DNA of 64,000 nt from Rhizoctonia solani. Lineage: Eukaryota; Basidiomycota; Agaricomycetes; Cantharellales; Ceratobasidiaceae. The first letter of the stretch is position 1, and every line of letters starts with the position of its first letter. Location of the stretch: NCBI RefSeq assembly GCF_016906535.1, contig NC_057376.1:1736001-1800000 (forward strand). The letters are read 5' to 3'. The notes beneath the pieces were generated by a model. It was not told where the DNA came from and searched no databases. It saw only the letters and a program-made list of their open reading frames with translations. Below, piece by piece: positions 22,182 to 33,989 of this stretch. The position numbers and the translations under genes were made by a program.

Positions 22182-24855
22182 AGCGAAAGCCTCTCCTACC
22201 TCATTCGTAGGCAACCTCACCTCCTTGCTCCTGGCGTCGTTCTCAAAGACTACCAATTGTTTGGCATCTCCTGGCTCAATCTCTTGTACAAGAAACAGCT
22301 GAGTTGTATACTAGCTGATGAGATGGGGTTGGGCAAGACGTGTCAGGTCGTTGCGTTTTTGGCATGGTTAAAGGGTGGGTGTCGAGATCAGAGTCCGGAT
22401 GGCGATGGGGATGAAGTCGAGGCCTTGGGTGAGAGAGTCAAGGGCGTCCATCTAGTCGTCGTCGTGAGTCCAGTTTTCCTTTTTTGTGATTGGATATGGT
22501 CTATACGATCGTGTGACACCCGTCCCTGCGTCTCCTTTACTCTGCATGGCTCTCATAGCCTTTCTCCCCTGATCTATGCTCACACTTCTTCCCGAATAGC
22601 CCTCGTCGACGCTTGAAAACTGGGCTCGAGAATTTGCGAAATTCGCACCCTCGATACGCGTCGCGACGTATTATGGGAACCAAAAGGACCGTGCTGGGTT
22701 TAGGGACGAGTATAAGCGAGCAGTGAGGCGGGCTGAGCGAATGGGTATCGAGTGAGTCGGAGGTTCTCTTTGCGATGGGAGATTATCCCCCCTCCAAGTT
22801 CATTTGACCCCCAGTTCATTTGAACTCGCTGGGTGCTGGCAAGGACCCAGGCTGATGAGACTTGCATTGCAGGAGGGACGACGTTGATCCTGGGTGGGAT
22901 GTGCTCATTACTACCTATCAGCTCGCCCAGGGCGCTGAGCCGGATAGAAAATTTTTGAGCAAGAGCGTCAAGTGGGAGGTGAGTCTATCCCGTTTCACTT
23001 GGGATACGCCCACCCTGTACCTCTATTCTATCCCTCCGTCTGGGGATGATGTTGACAGAGTTTGGGTGTAGACGTGCGTATTCGACGAAGGCCATGTGCT
23101 CAAGAACTTCCAGAGCCAGCGGTACCAACAGCTGATGAAGATTCAGGCGCGGTGGAGGTTATTGTTGACTGGCACACCGTTGCAAAATAACCTGCAAGAG
23201 TTGGTGGTATGTCTTCATCTCGTCTCCTCGGAGGGGGCGTACATGACCAATTATCTCGCAGTCTCTCATTTCGTTCATCCTCCCCGGGAAATTCAACGCC
23301 GAAACGATCGATTCGCTCCGTACGATATTCAAAGTCCGGGCCGACGCGCATGCAAGTTTGCTTTCTCGCGAACGGGTCAGTCGAGCCAAGACTATGATGA
23401 CGCCGTTTGTGTTGCGGAGGAGAAAGGATCAAGTATGGAGCGATCCCTAGCCCGAATCGGTGATCACCAGACTGACACTATCGTTCTCCCTTTCCCCAGG
23501 TCCTCAAAGACCTCCCGAACAAAACCGAAAAAATCGTCTGGTGCTCAATGACCGGCCTCCAACGGTCCATCTACAACGAAACCATGCGCCGGTCCAAAAA
23601 AGAGCTCGAGCGCGAGGCTGCGGCGGCCTCGGCATCCGCCTCGACACCCCCACCGGACAAAAAACGAGTCAAGGTCGACGAGTCGGCCAAATCTCAGAAA
23701 AAATCCGCGACACTCAAAGCCAAGACGAAAGCAGCCGAAGCGTCGAGCGCACACGTGCTGATGGACCTGCGCAAAGCCGCGTCGCACCCGATGCTGTTCC
23801 GACGGCGGTTCGACGACGGGATCATCCGCAAGATGGCCAAGATGTGTTTAAAGGAGCCCGAGTTTATGGATTCGGTCGAGGAGCTGGTGGTGGAGGATAT
23901 GGAGGTCATGACGGACGCGGAGCTCCAGGTGTTTGCGAAGCGGTACAAGAGTTGTCGGAAGATGGCGTTGCAGGACGAGTGTTTTTTGGATGCGGGCAAG
24001 GTCGAGGTGTTGCTTGAGCTTGTCAAGGGGTATCAGACGGATGGGCGCCGGGTTTTAGTTTTCTCTCAGGTGAGCGGGGTGGTTTTGTGTTGGTTGTCCT
24101 GGTAAAAGGCAGAAGGCTGATTGTCCCCGGGAGGGTAGTTTACGCAAATACTAGATATTCTCAAGGTCGTTTTGGACCATGTCGGACTCAAGTTTTTGGT
24201 TCTTACTGGGTCGACGCCTGTAGATGAGCGACAGAGTTTGGTAGACAAGTTTACAGAGGACGAGACGATTCCGGTGTTTTTGCTTTCAACCCGAGCTGGT
24301 GGGTCCCTTCATACATAGGTTGATATGCGCTTCTCGCACACGATACTAACAACCTGGCTCAGGTGGAATGGGAATCAACTTGACGGCAGCGTCGGTGGTG
24401 ATCATGTTTGACCAAGACTTCAACCCGCACAATGACCGCCGTGAGTCTGGACAGACTGTGTTTATTGATCGGTTATTAATCATAGGGCTCTGGGCTTTTT
24501 GTAGAGGCCGCGGACCGTTCGTACCGTATAGGGCAGAAACGAGATGTGGATGTTGTGAAACTCATCACCAAGGAGACGATCGAAGTGCGTTTTTCTGATC
24601 ACAGCCTCATTATCTCTCCCCTGACTTTTGCTCTTCCCATCTGTTTATTTTATTTTATACTATATTTGCTGTATCTCTTTGCAGGAGGACATTCTACGGT
24701 TGGGCCAGACCAAGCTTGCGCTCGACGAGGCTGTGGCGGGAGACCAGGCGGAGGAAGGGGACGAGGGTGCGACGGAAAAGGCGATGAAGTCGAGTTTGTT
24801 GAATGTATTGCGGGAGAGATTCGCGGGCGAGGATGCGGGATTAGCGAGGGGATAG
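20733..24855 (+). CDS. FUN30: Fun30/SMARCAD1-type SNF2 chromatin remodeller
   Basis: Twelve exons: 20733-20771, 20862-21788, 21853-22463, 22600-22751, 22873-22978, 23072-23206, 23262-23432, 23500-24069, 24139-24298, 24363-24440, 24505-24584, 24685-24855. The N-terminus is disordered with acidic tracts. The ATPase has [19 protein letters not shown], motif I DEMGLGKT, motif II DEGH (the box typical of Fun30/SMARCAD1), motif [23 protein letters not shown], motif [11 protein letters not shown] and motif [16 protein letters not shown] basic/Ala-rich insert lies in exon 8. Fun30 evicts or slides nucleosomes, promotes long-range resection of DNA breaks and maintains silencing. In exon 2 one C seems missing from the run at 21099-21102. 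RAD53, another DNA-damage gene, follows 247 bp downstream on the same strand. Confidence 0.92.
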
Positions 24856-25102
24856 ATATACATTCTTTTTTTTCGTTTGATAGTAGCGAGGGCATTTCCT
24901 TTTTTTATTAACTGTCGGTCTTAATACATACGTGGGTGGGCCCAATTTATATACGAGGGAGGTGTGGAACGGGAAGAAACAAGGGCCCTGGTCCAAGCGC
25001 GCAGGTCAGGGTCCAGAGTGGCTCTGTGTTGTCTTTGACCGCGTCGGGCGTAAATAAGCCCTCGTCGCTGGAAGTTGCATTCCGCAAAACACGCTCTGAA
25101 AG

Positions 25103-28100
25103 ATGGACACCATGCGCTCCCCATCACCCGACCCGTACTCGGACATCGGTACAGACTCCACCCAGCCCCAAACACAGCCACAGACGGAGAGTGTCGCGCA
25201 GGACTTGACCGAGACGCTCGAGATCGACCCCGACTGCTGGGGACTGCTTGTTCCGTGCAGTGCTGGCCAGCCAAGCGGCATCATCCAGCTCAAGAAGAAG
25301 CCCGACAACGATGCCAAGCAGGCTTCCTGGCCACGGAGCGCTGTCGAGGAGCATAGCTTCAAGATTGGCCGCGGCAGTTCCAATGATGTTATCCTCCCCG
25401 GCCAGAAGATTAGTCAGTCCCGCCCTCTGCCATCGCTCTCTTCTCTGCTGACCTCATTCCCAGGCAGCCAACACTGCACCTTGACATGGTCTGGTCGCTC
25501 GGGAGACAAGCCCGGCAAGGACAATGCCGTTGTTGTCCACGATAACAGCTCAAACGGCACTTTTGTGAGTCTCTTCAACTTGCCAACTCCCCCTCTGTTA
25601 CATTATGAAACATCTTGTCCGCCTCCTTTCCCGATCTTGCCCCAGCACTTGTTCAATCTCCTCCCAATTTGGCAAGTCGATCGCTCGACTGTATACTTTT
25701 TTTTCCAACCTTTATCTGTGTTTTCTCTCCTGCGTTGCGCTCTCTGACCGCCTCTGTCTGTTTATTTGTTTTCGCAGATCAATGGTAAACGTATCGGCAA
25801 AACCAAAAAGTCCCTCTTGACCCCGGGCGATGAGCTGTCGTTTGGTCTTCCAGGACAAGATCTAGATGATTTAGACTACCGTGCGTATTGGTTTCGTATT
25901 GTCCCGTGCCCTCGCATCCGATCCGCTGTTGGCGCAATGCGTCGGTCTGGGCAAAGATAACAACCACGTTAATTCCACAACCTTGGGCTTCAACTCGAGC
26001 CTCGACGTTTCTGCCACTTGTGCCCCCAACACAACTCAGTTCCTGGATCATATCATATTACATTCTGAGAACTTCCAGAGTCTAAACTGACCTTTGTCGC
26101 TTGCCTGTACAGGATACATATTCCGTCGTCCAACCGAAGCGCTCACAGCTGTTGGCAATGGTGTCTTTGTAGAATACGAACTTGGACCTGCGTGCGTACC
26201 TTTTTCTTCCTACTCTATCACTCGATCGCATCTGACTTGGAATTGTCATATGTATTCTTTCCATCATCTTGTTCGCGCCACGAATCCCTTGCCATCTCAT
26301 CCCTGGGATCAACCAAACCTTCGATCAACGGCTACGTCATCAAATACGATAAACAATCCGACCTGTTGTTCGTCTCGCCTTTGTTCGGCTTTCATTTTCA
26401 TTTCGTCCTGCATAATGGTATCCCGCGGACCCATTTTCCTCTATGCACGGCCCGTGCGTGTTTCCCCCCTGTTCGATCCGATGGTCCATGCGCGGACTGT
26501 GATCTCCTCTCCCTCGCGCTCTCTCTCTCTCCGCGCAAATCCCGTCAACGCTGCATTACATGCCCTCGGTTAACACGTCTCGCCTCCATGGCTCACCAAC
26601 GATGCTGTACTATCCGGGCCGTTTCACCTCTTCGCGGTTGTTTGGTTCAAACCCCGCTGCGAACAAACCCCATATTTAACCCGGTCGTATTCTCTTACTT
26701 GTCTCTTCTCTGGTCTTCAATCCACACCTGATCGACTTGGCCAACGCGATACACCCAACTAAACACCCAATCATATCTAATCAAATGCGGTATGATCTGG
26801 CTGAACGCATGTTACGATTTCGATCGAATGTCATCTGTGACGCCTCCCCATTCTGCCCCACAATGACTCGAACGTAATACGGTCATTCAAACGCATTAAA
26901 ATCTGACGTTCACTGTTCAAAACGTACAACACGTCCCCCAACGAAACGCGATATCATACACTGCCGATCCGGGTGTATCTGATCATGCTCGCACGATTAA
27001 CCCCCAATCTAATCGATCACGCTTGACATTTGCTGCCAATCCTACATGGTCTACCCATCTGATCGTATCTCACGCATCCGCAACACACTCAATCCTGGAT
27101 CTATACACCCCATCTTGTTATTCAATCGCTCCACTTCATTCTACACATGACACATACTCAACTGTGACCCACACAACACAGCCTCGGTCGGGGAGCATTC
27201 GCGACGGTTCGCAGAGCGTTGCATCGAGCAAGCGGACAATGGTTTGCGTGCAAGGTGATCACCAAGAGTCGGTTCGTCCATAATCCCCGGAGTCGACAGA
27301 TGTTTGAGCGCGAGGTGGCGATTATGAAGGAGTTTGATCATGTGAGTCGCCTTTCTTTTTGGTTCTTTTTTTCTTTTTTCAATTATATCGGCTTGAGATC
27401 CTTTTTCGACCTTGATCTCGATTGCCGGATTTATCCTCACACTTATCTTCTTTTTATTTATTTATTTTCATCCTCAACTTATTCCCTCTTTCACATTCAT
27501 CTTGATTATGTCCGTCCACCTCGATCTTTTTGTTTTCGACGTCTTCCTGCAAATTCTCCTCTATGACTTCTTTTTGATGACCAAGACTGAGTTCTTGGGG
27601 TGATATCGTATCGCTTCTTCGTCGCCGAGTTATCTCCTATCCCCGCTTGCCGTTCCTTTGAGCACGATTTTGCTCCATCTCTACTCGCATACTGTCCAAA
27701 CGATGCTTCTGCTATTCTCCCTCGCCCTATCCACGCATCAGTTTACTCGCCATCGCTAGAACCATTCTCTCTTTCCATCACCAGAATGAGCTATGCCTTG
27801 AACCCCCTAATGAACCTTTTTCGCTTATGCGCCAAGGTACTGGACCTGGATGGGGTCAGGTTTTATCCATTTTGCCCCGGTGCTTTACACTTTTACCGGC
27901 TTTATCCGCCTGTCGGGGTTTGAGGGAGAACATCGCACGACTGTGGACTAAGATCTGGGTCTCGGTTTCCCAACGCTTATTTCCTTTTCCCTCCCCTGCT
28001 TTTCCACTCCTGATTACGAACCACGACTGGGTACAACTTTGCTGCTCATGGTTAATCTTGATGTTCCGATACTAACCACACGTTTTTTTGGCTTCATTCT

Positions 28101-30601
28101 AGCCTCATATCTGCAAGCTAGTTGCCCACTTTGAAGACGAATCAACCATCTGGTTGATCCTCGAATTGATTAGCGGTGGAGACTTGTTGGAGGCTGTGAT
28201 TAATGAAAATGGTCTTTGTGAGTGGGCTGTTTTTCTCCCCCTTTGGGTCCTGAGAGCGATGAGTCCTTTGAGCTGGTTGCTCGCCTATGCCTGAGATGGC
28301 TATGTTTCAATGGCGTGGTCCTTTCCCGCCTTGATGAACGCTCTATTTGTGTTCTGAGTTGATGGGCGTGAGAGGGACTCATCCGGCGAAGGGTGCCCGC
28401 GGTGATTGCCCTTGGGGGTTATTGGCGGTAACCACGCGGGAATAATGCGCCCCAACGGGCGTTTGGATGCTCACAGCCGACATCTCGAAGTGCGCGTTTT
28501 AGGCGGAAAAGGGGGGGTCCAGGCTCCTAAGACCCACCTGTCACTTTGGCGCACACAGCGAACCACGATTGGGGCTCCAATTTACTACACGCCGTTGCGC
28601 TAAAACATTGTTAGACCAGCCTCGTTCGAGGGTGCCAGTCGTCATCATCATCATCAGAGCACACCTTTTTTGTTTTTCTTTCTCTTTCCACAGATATGGA
28701 ATAAGGTCCCTGCATTGAGCGCCCGGTGTCCATTCCATCTTTGACTCCTCCCCCTCTCCTCGTGCTTTGACCCGAACGATCGAGCTAACGATGTTTCTGA
28801 TCCAGCTGAAGAGGAGACCCGACAACTCGCGACCGAGATGTGTCTGGCGATGGAGTACTCTCACTCCAAGGGCGTAACGCACCGAGACTTGAAACCCGAG
28901 GTGAGCGAAAAGACAGACGACGTTTGCAAGGCCTCCCCCGATAGCTAATTAGAATTGAATAGAACATCCTATTGACTGATACGGTCCCTCGGCACGCAAA
29001 GATTGCCGACTTTGGGCTCGCCAAGGCTGTGGACAGTGGCACATTCCTGAAAACCTTCTGTGGGACTCCGACCTACTGGCTCCTGAAGTTGTGTTGCGTG
29101 CGCAAGATGCCGGATACAACGAGCTGGTGGATAGCTGGTCCCTCGGTGTTATCGTGTGGTCGATGCTCACCAACACCGTGCCGTTTGTCGAAGACGAGGA
29201 AGACATGTACACGAGGTTCCAGCGTCGGCAGGTCGACTGGTCACAGGTCTCGTCGTTTGGCCTCTCGCGTCATTGCATTGACTGGATGAAGCGCATGCTC
29301 GTGCATGATCCGTCCCATCGCATGAGTCTTGCACAGGCGCTAGAGCACCCTTGGTTGGCGCCTCTGGCAAAAAACGCTACCTACGAGCGTCCGAGTTCTC
29401 GGTTTCGCATGACCACACCGACCGATTCGAGTGGGTCTACAGTGGGAAACTCGATTACGGGGAGTCTAGTCTCCTCTGACCCTCCCGGCTCATCTCAAGC
29501 CCTCGCCCTCGAAAGATGCAGCCAGGACATGTCGAGCATGATCATCGATAGCGAAGAGGACGAATCAGAGCTGGGTTCGGCTTCGTTGGTCTCTGGAGTG
29601 GTCTCGGTCGTTTCGGAGTTTGACTCGACGACGCACGCCAGCGATACCAGCAACCTCGGCCTCGTTAGCAAATTCAGTCAAGACTCGCATGCTTCGTTCT
29701 TCATCCCGGGCCGATTCCCGCACTCTCCTGCTGGACAAGCAAGTGCCCAGCCGCATCCGCTCCGCAATCAGTTTCCTCCCCTAGAGCAATACTATACTCC
29801 CGAGATGTTCAATACGGGACTTCTTCAAGTTCCCAATGCACCACAACGTTCTGGGAAAGCTCCCCAGCCTGTGCCTGACGATTCGATGCAAACCGATCTT
29901 CGTGGGACGAGGTGTCCCGTGGGATTGGAGGGGAAAGCACTATACATCCCCAACTCCAACAACAGCTCACTCCGAGTCCATTGAATTTCGGGGGTCCCTT
30001 GGGTTCCCCGCATACACCTGCCAACCAGGTCAAGGCCGAGCCGAGCACGCCCAATGGGTTCATTGCTCAGCCTTCAAATGGACCACCGCCCCATCTCAAG
30101 TTCAATGAATCTCCACAAAACGCTCGCCAGCTATTACAGCAAGCCCCTGCTCCCGCTCACGTCCCGCCCTACCATCTGCGCCCGCGCCCCGGTGGATTGT
30201 CCCCTCTGAGGCCACAGAAACCTCGCGAGCGGATTCTGCCCGCTCACCCCGGACCTATGCGCGAGCCGCTCCCCGTGGCACCCTCTTCTCCTGTGACAGC
30301 GACACCCGGTAGGGCGAGCGCATCAGGCGTGAAACGTAACAGCATCAAACTTGAAGAGTCATTCTCTGATATCTCCGAAACTGGGGAAGGCGACAGCCCT
30401 CCCCCCGGCCCCACGGGAACCGCACGACCGAAGCGTATCGTCGGGCAACCGCCCACACGCAAGTCGAGTCGGGTGCGAGCCCGTCTGGCCGGAGCTGGGC
30501 AGTCTGAGGAATCACCTATGACCGTCAAGATGCCCGTCACCGGGGTTGGTGCCCGTCGTAATAACCGACGTCATACACCGCTCAAACCCCGGGTTCATTA
30601 G
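25103..30601 (+). CDS. RAD53: FHA-domain checkpoint kinase (Rad53/Cds1/CHK2)
   Basis: Exons 25103-25412, 25464-25564, 25778-25880, 26113-26191, 27182-27341, 28103-28217, 28806-28900 and 28963-30601. The FHA domain has FKIGRGSSNDVILPGQ, SSQHCTLTW and NSSNGTFINGKRIGK. The kinase has LGRGAFATVRRA, catalytic Lys in FACKVITKS, HRDLKPENILL, IADFGLAKA, GTPTY followed by LAPEVVLRAQ, and VDWSQVSSFG. A long disordered tail (from about 29400) carries many SQ/TQ-like and basic stretches and ends KPRVH. The kinase halts the cycle and stabilises forks after DNA damage; its FHA domain reads phosphothreonine. Introns at 26192-27181 (990 bp), 27342-28102 (761 bp) and 28218-28805 (588 bp) are exceptionally long for this window. 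Single bases seem missing at about 29077 (in TY/LAPE) and near 29903-29935. Confidence 0.9.
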
Positions 30602-31765
30602 TTTTCCCTCTTCGGGTCAGCGTTTTGGACTACTTTTTTCTTTTTTCCTTGGTTACTATTTTGTCTAGCCCCGTAATCCTATATCTTGCTTTTATTTCGA
30701 TTCCCCTCATAAAGCAACTTGTTACGGCCTGTCTGCGTTGTACATATTATTTTTTTTATCCATACAGCTCTCTACCATCTTGTTCCTTTTTTCCCTCAAG
30801 TGCCAAACACGGCTTCGTCCTGTTTCATCCTCATCATTTGCTCGCTCCATCCAAGTCACTGATGCATGTTATAGTAAAACTACTATGTGCAATGTATATC
30901 TTCTGAAGTTATCCTCTTTCTATCCTAGTTTCGTCATTTATCATAAACCAACGCTTTAAAATGTGGCTGTAAAGCCATCATCCACAGCGGCACGTGCATG
31001 CCTTGAGAAAGTCGAGAAGTCAGTCAAATAGCAAATGGTCGCGATCACCCAAGCTTGAACAAGTCTATTCATTCAATCGCCAACTCTCCACATTTCAGGA
31101 ACCTCGGCATGTTCCAATCAACCCCTTGTTTGGTCTCGTCCGCACAAGTTCCGTGAGGCAGAGTACCATTTTGTCTCTGGGCCCTTAATATTTGTTCAAA
31201 AGTGCGACAAGTTATGATGAATGTGGCACGATTCTCTCGGTTTGCCCCGACCGGACTTTTCCTTGTCAAATGTAATTGTACATTACCAAAAGCAACTCGG
31301 GACCTTGTGGTCTCTCTTCTGTAACAAACAAAATCCAATTCAAATAAAGTTACGTGCTTGCTGACGTTAAAATAAGCGCATACATCTCTGATTATGGTGA
31401 AGGTGGGGCACCAGACGTGTAGATCTTGTTCCCCTTATATCCCGCCTTTCACAATTTGTTTGTCACGAGAAAAAGAATGAGTGCCTCTTTTCGACTGGAT
31501 CGGGTCGTCACATGGGCACACGAGTGCGTCAACACGCACTTCACAGGAACAAGCAGGCGCCCCGACCCAGTAATTGAAAAGATGGTGCATTCTGCACAAT
31601 ATTCTACCCGGCTTGTTTGCATTCAAAGTGATGTAGAAAACGCTAGTGCGAAGAAAGCTATGCTTGCATACTGCTGGCCTAACAGAGCAACACGATCAGT
31701 TACCTTGAACAGTTCTTCACACTAACCCATTATTCAAGCTAGTGAATGATCAAACGCGTGTTTCT
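30602..31765. other. 3' flank of RAD53 and spacer
   Basis: A pyrimidine-rich T/C tract directly after the RAD53 stop (30602-30830), likely 3' UTR, then 0.9 kb in which I support no gene. Short open frames on both strands lack motifs. Confidence 0.4.
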
Positions 31766-32278
31766 TCAGTAAATGTATATGATGTATTGTAATTCAGATG
31801 GACAGAATACAGTAGCATCTTTCGTATCGACAACCACTTTGTATTCGTCTTCTCCAATAATCCAGGGTAAGGTGATTTCCACAAGTTGATTTCTGGCTGG
31901 CCTGTAGAATACAATCCCATCACTATACTCCATTCTGATATGATCCTATGGTTCATCCGCCGACTATAATTGCAACAGTATAATTCAATGTGTCTGTGTT
32001 TAGCTTACTTCAACCAATTCTATATCTTCTTCTGAGTACAACAATTCATTTGCCACGTTTTCATCTCCCATAATGGGATTGGTAGATGCCCAAGAGCCAC
32101 TCGACCTGATCGTCAATCCGGCCGAAGCATCGATTGTTATCCCAAACCTTACAACGTATCTAATCAGTCTCGAAGAGACATGTGTGCGAAGCATTACATG
32201 TATGTGTATGCATCTTTCCCCCAGGGCTTCTGAGCATGAACAGACAAAAAACGCCCAAATTCGATTCGATGTCTTCAT
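31766..32278 (-). CDS. small unrecognised two-exon gene
   Basis: Not recognised. Exon 32278-32009 (upper limit uncertain) ends ELLYSEEDIELVE at a gtaagc donor, and after a 63 bp intron exon 31945-31766 reads DHIRMEYSDGIVFYRPARN and then TLPWIIGEDEYKVVVDTKD, ending with a stop at 31766-31768. The upstream exon has VVRFGITIDASAGLTIRSSG. Codon structure across the splice is consistent and the residue pattern (alternating hydrophobic strands, acidic loops) suggests a beta-rich domain. The start is not clear; no signal peptide or membrane span is seen. It might be the remnant of a longer gene, as no good upstream exons were found. Confidence 0.35.
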
Positions 32279-33989
32279 CTGGACTTTCGATGATAACGAT
32301 TACTCGATCTCCAGCCGGCTCTCAGCTGAGATGCACTAGATAGTGGAGGTGTATTCTGCATCGAAGTTGAATACCAGATTGAATCCAACTTCCTTGGGTT
32401 GTCCTCGAGTAGCCTCGGCCCACAAACAAACGTGAGTGAATTGAAGGGGTTGGGCTCATTCAGTCTAGACCGTCATCTCGCGCCTGATAGTGGACTTTGC
32501 GTGCGAGCCGGAAACATTCCCCTGTTGCCCTGCCACACAGAGCCGAACGAATTCAGCCAAGAATTCAGATAAGGGTGTCGAGCCAGATGAATCGGGGGGG
32601 GGGGGACTTGTCTCGTAAGGCTATGCAGTACGCCCATTGGGCGAATAAAGAACTGGTACAGTAATTGGCACAATGGATTTGAAAGTTTTATTCCCTGTTC
32701 ATTAACTGCCAGCAGGAGCTCTCTCGCTATGCATGTCATCGTCATACATGAGGCGATCAACGTCGTCAAGCATGTTACTCTAAACCCGCAACCAACACTC
32801 AATTTGTCAAATGCCAAACAAAACATTACAACATTCTCGAAGCCTCAATAGATTACGGCACAACCCTCGGTTGAGCGAAAATGGGACTGTACCTGATACG
32901 GTTTAGACGTTTATCCATCCCGCCCCTATCCAACGCATCCCTAGTCTGCGAAAATAATAATAATAATTCTTAAGTGTGCCACCAAAGTGATCGTCCTCCC
33001 GACAAAATGGATATGATCTAGAGCTGAAAGGCTAAATGTCTCGCGCATTGTTTGGTTGTATCCTATCAACAAAGGGACACCAAACTGGACGAAGGCGCTC
33101 CGGATCAGCGGGAAGTCTGATCCGATTGGACTACCCAGTTTGGGGGGTTGGGCCGCGGAGGGGGGGGGCAAGATGGAGCCCAGGAACATTGTACGTGGTT
33201 ATGATGACCTATCTGGAAACGCTGTTCGGCTGAGACATTCCTAGATGAGAGTTAGCACCATTCTCTTCGTCGAGTGGCGATTATCCGTTCCCACCACAGA
33301 GGTATTGAAAGTAAGGTTCGAGCAATGAATACGCATTCATTCATTGTATGCGAAGGAATGGAAAAGAAGATATTGCCATGCGGTATGGTTCGGCAGGGCA
33401 ATGGCAGGACACGCACTTAATTCGGAGTATCGGTTATGGATGAGGCCATTAATTTCAAGCAGAGCTGATTACTGACATATGATTGTAATTGCGATACGCA
33501 ACGCCTGTCTGAACTCACCACAGATGGGCTCGTCAGGCTCAAGCCTTAAGCAGTATCAGAAGTGAGCTCATCGCGCATGGTAAATCTCGCTCGTGTCAGG
33601 CTCAAACATCGTGTATTATATATTTTGAGCAACAATAGCAAACATCGGTATACGATAACGCACTACAGGCAAAGTCCGAGACAAGAGCAGTATATTGGGA
33701 TAGGGATGCGGGTGTTAGAATGTACAACAGCCAGCTCTGGGTCCCTGAGACCCAGCGTAGGCCTAGCAATGAAGCAGGAAAGACAGCGAGCACAAATAGC
33801 CAAAGCGACAGCGAGAACACCCCATGGCAGATAGCATAGAAAACATCATAAGAGGACGGACGAACCCGACGGCATACAATAACGGTTGGTGTTTAGGTGT
33901 GGGTGTAGAAGAGCCCGTGGCTTGGGGATTCTTCAAAAGGAAAACAGAGAGCACAGAATGCAAGAGACCACGAGAAATTAAGATGGGCA
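32279..33989. other. 1.7 kb without a supported gene
   Basis: Contains a G11 homopolymer at about 32586-32596 and a G-rich/AAT-repeat patch near 32950-33180. The minus-strand frames at 32473-32826, 32941-33189 and 33602-33820 have no recognisable motif. The last part may be the 3' UTR of the zinc-cluster gene. Confidence 0.4.

Noticed and set aside
26192..26731. 179-residue plus-strand open frame inside the long RAD53 intron
   Set aside because: Pyrimidine-rich sequence gives open frames by chance; no motif, and it begins exactly at the intron donor.
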